In this document: piece by piece, positions 14,207-16,732 of the stretch
How positions within the stretch are numbered: the stretch's first letter is position 1
How the letters are laid out: every line of letters starts with the position of its first letter
The notes under the pieces: generated by a model
The model's input: the letters and a program-made list of their open reading frames with translations, nothing else
Told to the model about the DNA's origin: nothing
The model's database searches: none
From: JBHHZI01 sp046757965
GTDB lineage: Bacteria > Acidobacteriota > Polarisedimenticolia > SMYD01
Assembly: GCA_046757965.1 (NCBI GenBank)
Contig: JBHHZI010000064.1
Span: forward strand, 1-16,732
Length of the DNA: 16,732 nucleotides
Reading direction: 5' to 3'
Program-made: the position numbers and the translations under genes

Positions 14207-15064
14207 ATGGACGAACATCGGCATGAGCGCCGGGAGCGCTCGTCGGAAACGCTCAAGCGGTATCTCCAGGAAATCAGTCAGCTCCCCCGGATCACTCCCG
14301 AGGAGGAAAAACTCCTGGGGCACCGCATCGCAGGAGGCGACCACGCGGCGCTCCAGGAACTGGTCCAGGCCAATCTCCGCTTCGTCGTCTCCTTCGCCAA
14401 GCGGTATCGCGGCTGCGGACTTTCCTTTCTGGATCTCATTAATGAGGGAAACATCGGTCTCATCGAGGCGGCCAAGCGGTTCGATCCCGCCAAGAACGTC
14501 AAGTTCATCACCTACGCGGTCTGGTGGGTGCGCCAGTCGATCATCCACGCCCTGTCGGATCACAGCGGTGCGTTCCGTCTGCCGCAGAAGCAGGCGAACC
14601 TGCTTTATCGTATCGGCAAGGTGATCAGCCAGCTCAAGGTGGAGCTGAAGCGCAAGCCCTCCATCGACGAGATCGCAGAGCGGGTGGAGGTGCCCGCGGC
14701 GGACGTCACGATCCTCTTGCAGGTCGGCGAGGACAACGTATCGCTGTCGACGATGATCGACGAGGAACACGATTTCCAGCTCTCGGACAAGCTGCAGCAG
14801 ACCCAGATTCCTCCCGCCGACGACGAGCTGTTCCGGGAAGCCATGAAGAGCCTGCTCTACACGTCGCTGACCGATCTTGACGGCAAGGAGGAGATCATCA
14901 TCAAGCTGCGGTTCGGGCTGGGGGATCAGGAACCCAAGACGCTGAAGGAGATCGGCGAGATGCTCGGTCTCTCCCGGGAACGGATCCGCCAGATCGAGGT
15001 CCAGGCACTCCAGAAGCTCGGCCGATCCCAGCGGGCCAAGCACCTGCGCAGCTATCTGAACTGA
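14207..15064 (+). CDS. Sigma-70 family RNA polymerase sigma factor (RpoD/SigA-related, group 2-like)
   Basis: A 285-residue sigma factor without region 1.1. Region 1.2 is about 14-46 (LKRYLQEISQLPRITPEEEKLL). Region 2 is about 51-120, with LRFVVSFAKRY, LDLINEGNIGLIEAAKRFDP and the -10 recognition helix FITYAVWWVRQSIIHAL. Region 3 is about 128-205, and region 4 about 215-283, with LKEIGEMLGLSRERIRQIEVQALQKL as the -35 helix-turn-helix. The segment after region 2.4 reads SDHSGAFRLPQKQ instead of the usual QxRTIRxP of primary sigma factors, so this is probably an alternative (group 2-like) sigma and not the main RpoD. It is not RpoH: the RpoH box is absent. ATG 14207 has GGGGGA at 14198-14203. 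Its place after hspR suggests a stress or stationary-phase role, which is inference. Confidence 0.9.
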   Translation: MDEHRHERRERSSETLKRYLQEISQLPRITPEEEKLLGHRIAGGDHAALQELVQANLRFVVSFAKRYRGCGLSFLDLINEGNIGLIEAAKRFDPAKNVKFITYAVWWVRQSIIHALSDHSGAFRLPQKQANLLYRIGKVISQLKVELKRKPSIDEIAERVEVPAADVTILLQVGEDNVSLSTMIDEEHDFQLSDKLQQTQIPPADDELFREAMKSLLYTSLTDLDGKEEIIIKLRFGLGDQEPKTLKEIGEMLGLSRERIRQIEVQALQKLGRSQRAKHLRSYLN

Positions 15065-15164
15065 CCCGGCGGCGGCGTCCTGATCGCGCCGGAGGCGGTG
15101 ATACCGCTCGGTGGGTGGCACACGCCTCGACGTGTTCCTGCCGGTCCCTGCGCCGGGTGATTCC

Positions 15165-15193
15165 TTGCCGCTCTGACGGGCGTCTGTTAGACT
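15165..15193 (+). promoter_or_regulatory. Possible promoter for the DnaC-like ATPase gene
   Basis: TTGCCG (15165-15170), a 17-base spacer and TAGACT (15188-15193) each match the sigma-70 consensus at four of six positions. The element lies about 42 bases upstream of the gene start, within a 170-base gap. The gap otherwise shows only a short GCGGT-GAT-ACCGC hairpin (15095-15107) without a U tract. Confidence 0.4.
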
Positions 15194-15234
15194 GCAGGCG
15201 TCCGCCGACGAGCAGGCGATGGCGCGCGCCGTCC

Positions 15235-15969
15235 ATGACAGACCACTCCGAAGCATGCCGTGATTGTGGAGGGACGGGCTTCCGTGTCCGCGAGGTGGAT
15301 GGCTACACCCGGGCGGCGCGCTGTGCCTGCAGGTCCGCGACACGCAGCGAGCGGTTGCTGGCCGCCGCGCGGGTGCCGGAACGGTATCGGCACTGCGAGC
15401 TGGCCAATTACGAGATTCACGACGAGGGACAGCGGCGGGCTCTGGCCAAGGCCCGCTACTTCGTCGAGTCGTTTCCGGCCATCGAGACCGGGATCCTGTT
15501 CTCGGGGAAATGTGGTGTCGGCAAGACACACCTGGCCGTGGGCATCCTGCGGGCACTGAGCGCGTCCAAGGGAGTGCCCGGTCTGTTCGTCGATTTTCGC
15601 GATCTGCTCAAGGAGATCCGGGACACCTACAATCCCTCCAACCCCGCGTCCGCCAACCAGGTTCTGGCGCCGGTGTTCGGCATCGATCTGCTGATCCTCG
15701 ACGACCTGGGCGCCGCGAAACCGACGGACTGGGTTCGCGACACACTGGCGCACGTGATCAACAGGCGCTACAACGAGGAGAAGATCACGGTGTTCACGAC
15801 CAACTTTCCGGATCGTTCGACCGGGTCGGCCACGGACCGCGGGGATCTCACGCTGTCTGACCGGATCGGCGCGACCCTGCGCTCACGGCTCGATGAGATG
15901 TGCCGCGTCATCGATGTACAGGGGCCCGATTATCGCCACACTTTCCGGCAGGCTGCATATCGCTGGTAG
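15235..15969 (+). CDS. DnaC/DnaI-like AAA+ ATPase with N-terminal zinc ribbon
   Basis: A 244-residue ATP-binding protein of the DnaC/IstB-related group, likely a replicative helicase loader. An N-terminal zinc-ribbon-like unit has C8/C11 (CRDCGGTGF) and C30/C32 (CAC). The AAA+ core shows Walker A GKCGVGKTH (91-99), Walker B LLILDDLG (152-159), sensor-1 region FTTN (187-190), and a C-terminal RIGATLRSRLDEMCRVI (210-226) containing likely arginine-finger residues. ATG 15235 is chosen because the conserved zinc ribbon begins right after it; an upstream start at 15115 would add about 40 arginine-rich residues with no family support. It sits between a sigma gene and a thiolase gene, without a transposase partner. 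An IstB-type transposition helper is therefore unlikely. The role in helicase loading is from family resemblance. Confidence 0.87.
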   Translation: MTDHSEACRDCGGTGFRVREVDGYTRAARCACRSATRSERLLAAARVPERYRHCELANYEIHDEGQRRALAKARYFVESFPAIETGILFSGKCGVGKTHLAVGILRALSASKGVPGLFVDFRDLLKEIRDTYNPSNPASANQVLAPVFGIDLLILDDLGAAKPTDWVRDTLAHVINRRYNEEKITVFTTNFPDRSTGSATDRGDLTLSDRIGATLRSRLDEMCRVIDVQGPDYRHTFRQAAYRW

Positions 15970-15995
15970 ACCGCACAAACACCATGGGAGAGTTC

Positions 15996-16732
15996 ATGAA
16001 GGACACCGACGTCGTCATCCTGGGCGGGGCCCGCACTCCGATGGCGGAGTACAACGGCCACTTCGCCGAGATCCCCGAGACGGAGCTGGGGGCACATGCC
16101 GCCCGCGCTGCCCTCGAGAAGGCCGGAGTGAGTCCCGACTGGATCCATCACACGGTCTTCGGCAATGCCCTGCAGACCTCTCCCAATGCCATCTACGGCG
16201 CCCGCCATGTCGCGCTCAAGGCGGGGATTCCGGTCGATCGACCGGCGCTCACGGTCAACCGGATCTGCGGCTCGGGGCTGCAGTCCATCGTCACGGCCGG
16301 TCATCTCATCCGCCTGGCGGAGGCGGAGGTGGTCCTGGCAGGCGGCATGGAGAACATGTCGATGGCTCCGTACGTCCTGCGCAGCGTGCGCAGCGGCTGG
16401 CCGAAGCTGGGGGCCGGGAAGATGGAAGATGCGCTGCTGGCGGCGCTGCTCGACTCACACAGCGGGTGCACCATGGCGGATACCGCCGAGAACCTGGCAC
16501 ACGACATGGATATCCCCCGCCTGGCGATGGATGAGTACGCCGTCCGGTCCCAGGAATGCGCCAACGCGTTTCATGCGTCCGGCAGGGCCGCCGAGGAGAT
16601 CGTCCCGGTGGAGGTCCCCCAGAGGCGCGGGCCGCTGGTGGTGGCCGATGATGACCATCGTCGTCCCGGCACCACCATCGAGGCCCTCGGTCGTCTGCGC
16701 CCGGCATTTCGCAAGGACGGCGTGGTGACCGG
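15996..16732 (+). CDS. Thiolase (acetyl-CoA acetyltransferase family), 3' truncated by window
   Basis: The first 245 residues of a thiolase; the family is usually about 390 long, so the gene continues past the window. Visible features are the N-terminus DVVILGGARTPM (5-16), the acylation cysteine C91 in NRICGSGLQSI, and the AGGMENMSMAPYVL block (115-128). It would catalyse condensation of two acetyl-CoA or thiolytic cleavage of 3-oxoacyl-CoA; degradative and biosynthetic members cannot be separated from this fragment. ATG 15996 is preferred over an in-frame ATG at 15984 because GGGAG (15986-15990) lies five bases upstream and the protein then begins in register with the family. It follows the ATPase gene by 26 bases, so the two may share a transcript. 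Confidence 0.93.
   Translation, partial: MKDTDVVILGGARTPMAEYNGHFAEIPETELGAHAARAALEKAGVSPDWIHHTVFGNALQTSPNAIYGARHVALKAGIPVDRPALTVNRICGSGLQSIVTAGHLIRLAEAEVVLAGGMENMSMAPYVLRSVRSGWPKLGAGKMEDALLAALLDSHSGCTMADTAENLAHDMDIPRLAMDEYAVRSQECANAFHASGRAAEEIVPVEVPQRRGPLVVADDDHRRPGTTIEALGRLRPAFRKDGVVT

Noticed and set aside
15219..15263. A 14-codon open frame before the DnaC-like gene as a leader peptide
   Set aside because: It overlaps the real start in another frame, and nothing in its composition suggests attenuation.

Overview
The window is a densely packed, high-GC bacterial chromosome segment made almost entirely of housekeeping genes. No rRNA, tRNA, CRISPR array, insertion sequence or phage gene is visible, and no gap between genes reaches 300 bases. 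The gene set (DUF1844 protein, DUF4388 protein, zinc-ribbon DnaC-like ATPase, HspR-type repressor, ferredoxin-dependent 2-oxoacid oxidoreductase) suggests an Acidobacteriota-like or related deep-branching Gram-negative lineage. That placement is an inference from gene content and is only moderately secure.

Left region (1-5388, all + strand): the end of korA and all of korB (2-oxoglutarate:ferredoxin oxidoreductase), then murJ (lipid II flippase), dtd (D-aminoacyl-tRNA deacylase), xerD-like tyrosine recombinase and accA (acetyl-CoA carboxylase alpha subunit). Spacings are very short or overlapping (ATGA overlaps at korA/korB and dtd/xerD, 29-base overlap murJ/dtd), so this looks like one transcription unit. 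It converges on mazG (- strand), whose stop overlaps the accA stop.

Middle region (6186-10114): mazG is divergent from a DUF1844 gene. This is followed by a two-gene membrane module: a polytopic TPR protein with a six-cysteine zinc ribbon, and a DUF4388 protein that carries one membrane helix and a pseudopilin (GspG)-like C-terminal domain. This pair is the least understood part of the window.

Right region (10115-15064): a heat-shock cluster, dnaK - hsp20 - dnaJ - hspR, then a short group-2-like sigma-70 factor. grpE and hrcA are absent from the cluster. A good sigma-70 promoter (TTGACC, 17-base spacer, TATACT) precedes dnaK, and an 18-base near-palindrome sits directly upstream of its -35 box; it is a candidate operator for the HspR-like repressor encoded in the same cluster. 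The sigma gene has its own likely promoter inside the end of hspR. After it come a DnaC/DnaI-like AAA+ ATPase and the start of a thiolase gene that runs off the window.

I found no convincing previously undescribed system. The best candidates for a second look are the TPR/zinc-ribbon plus DUF4388-GspG pair, the dnaK control region, and the murJ start, where homology extends upstream of the first standard start codon.
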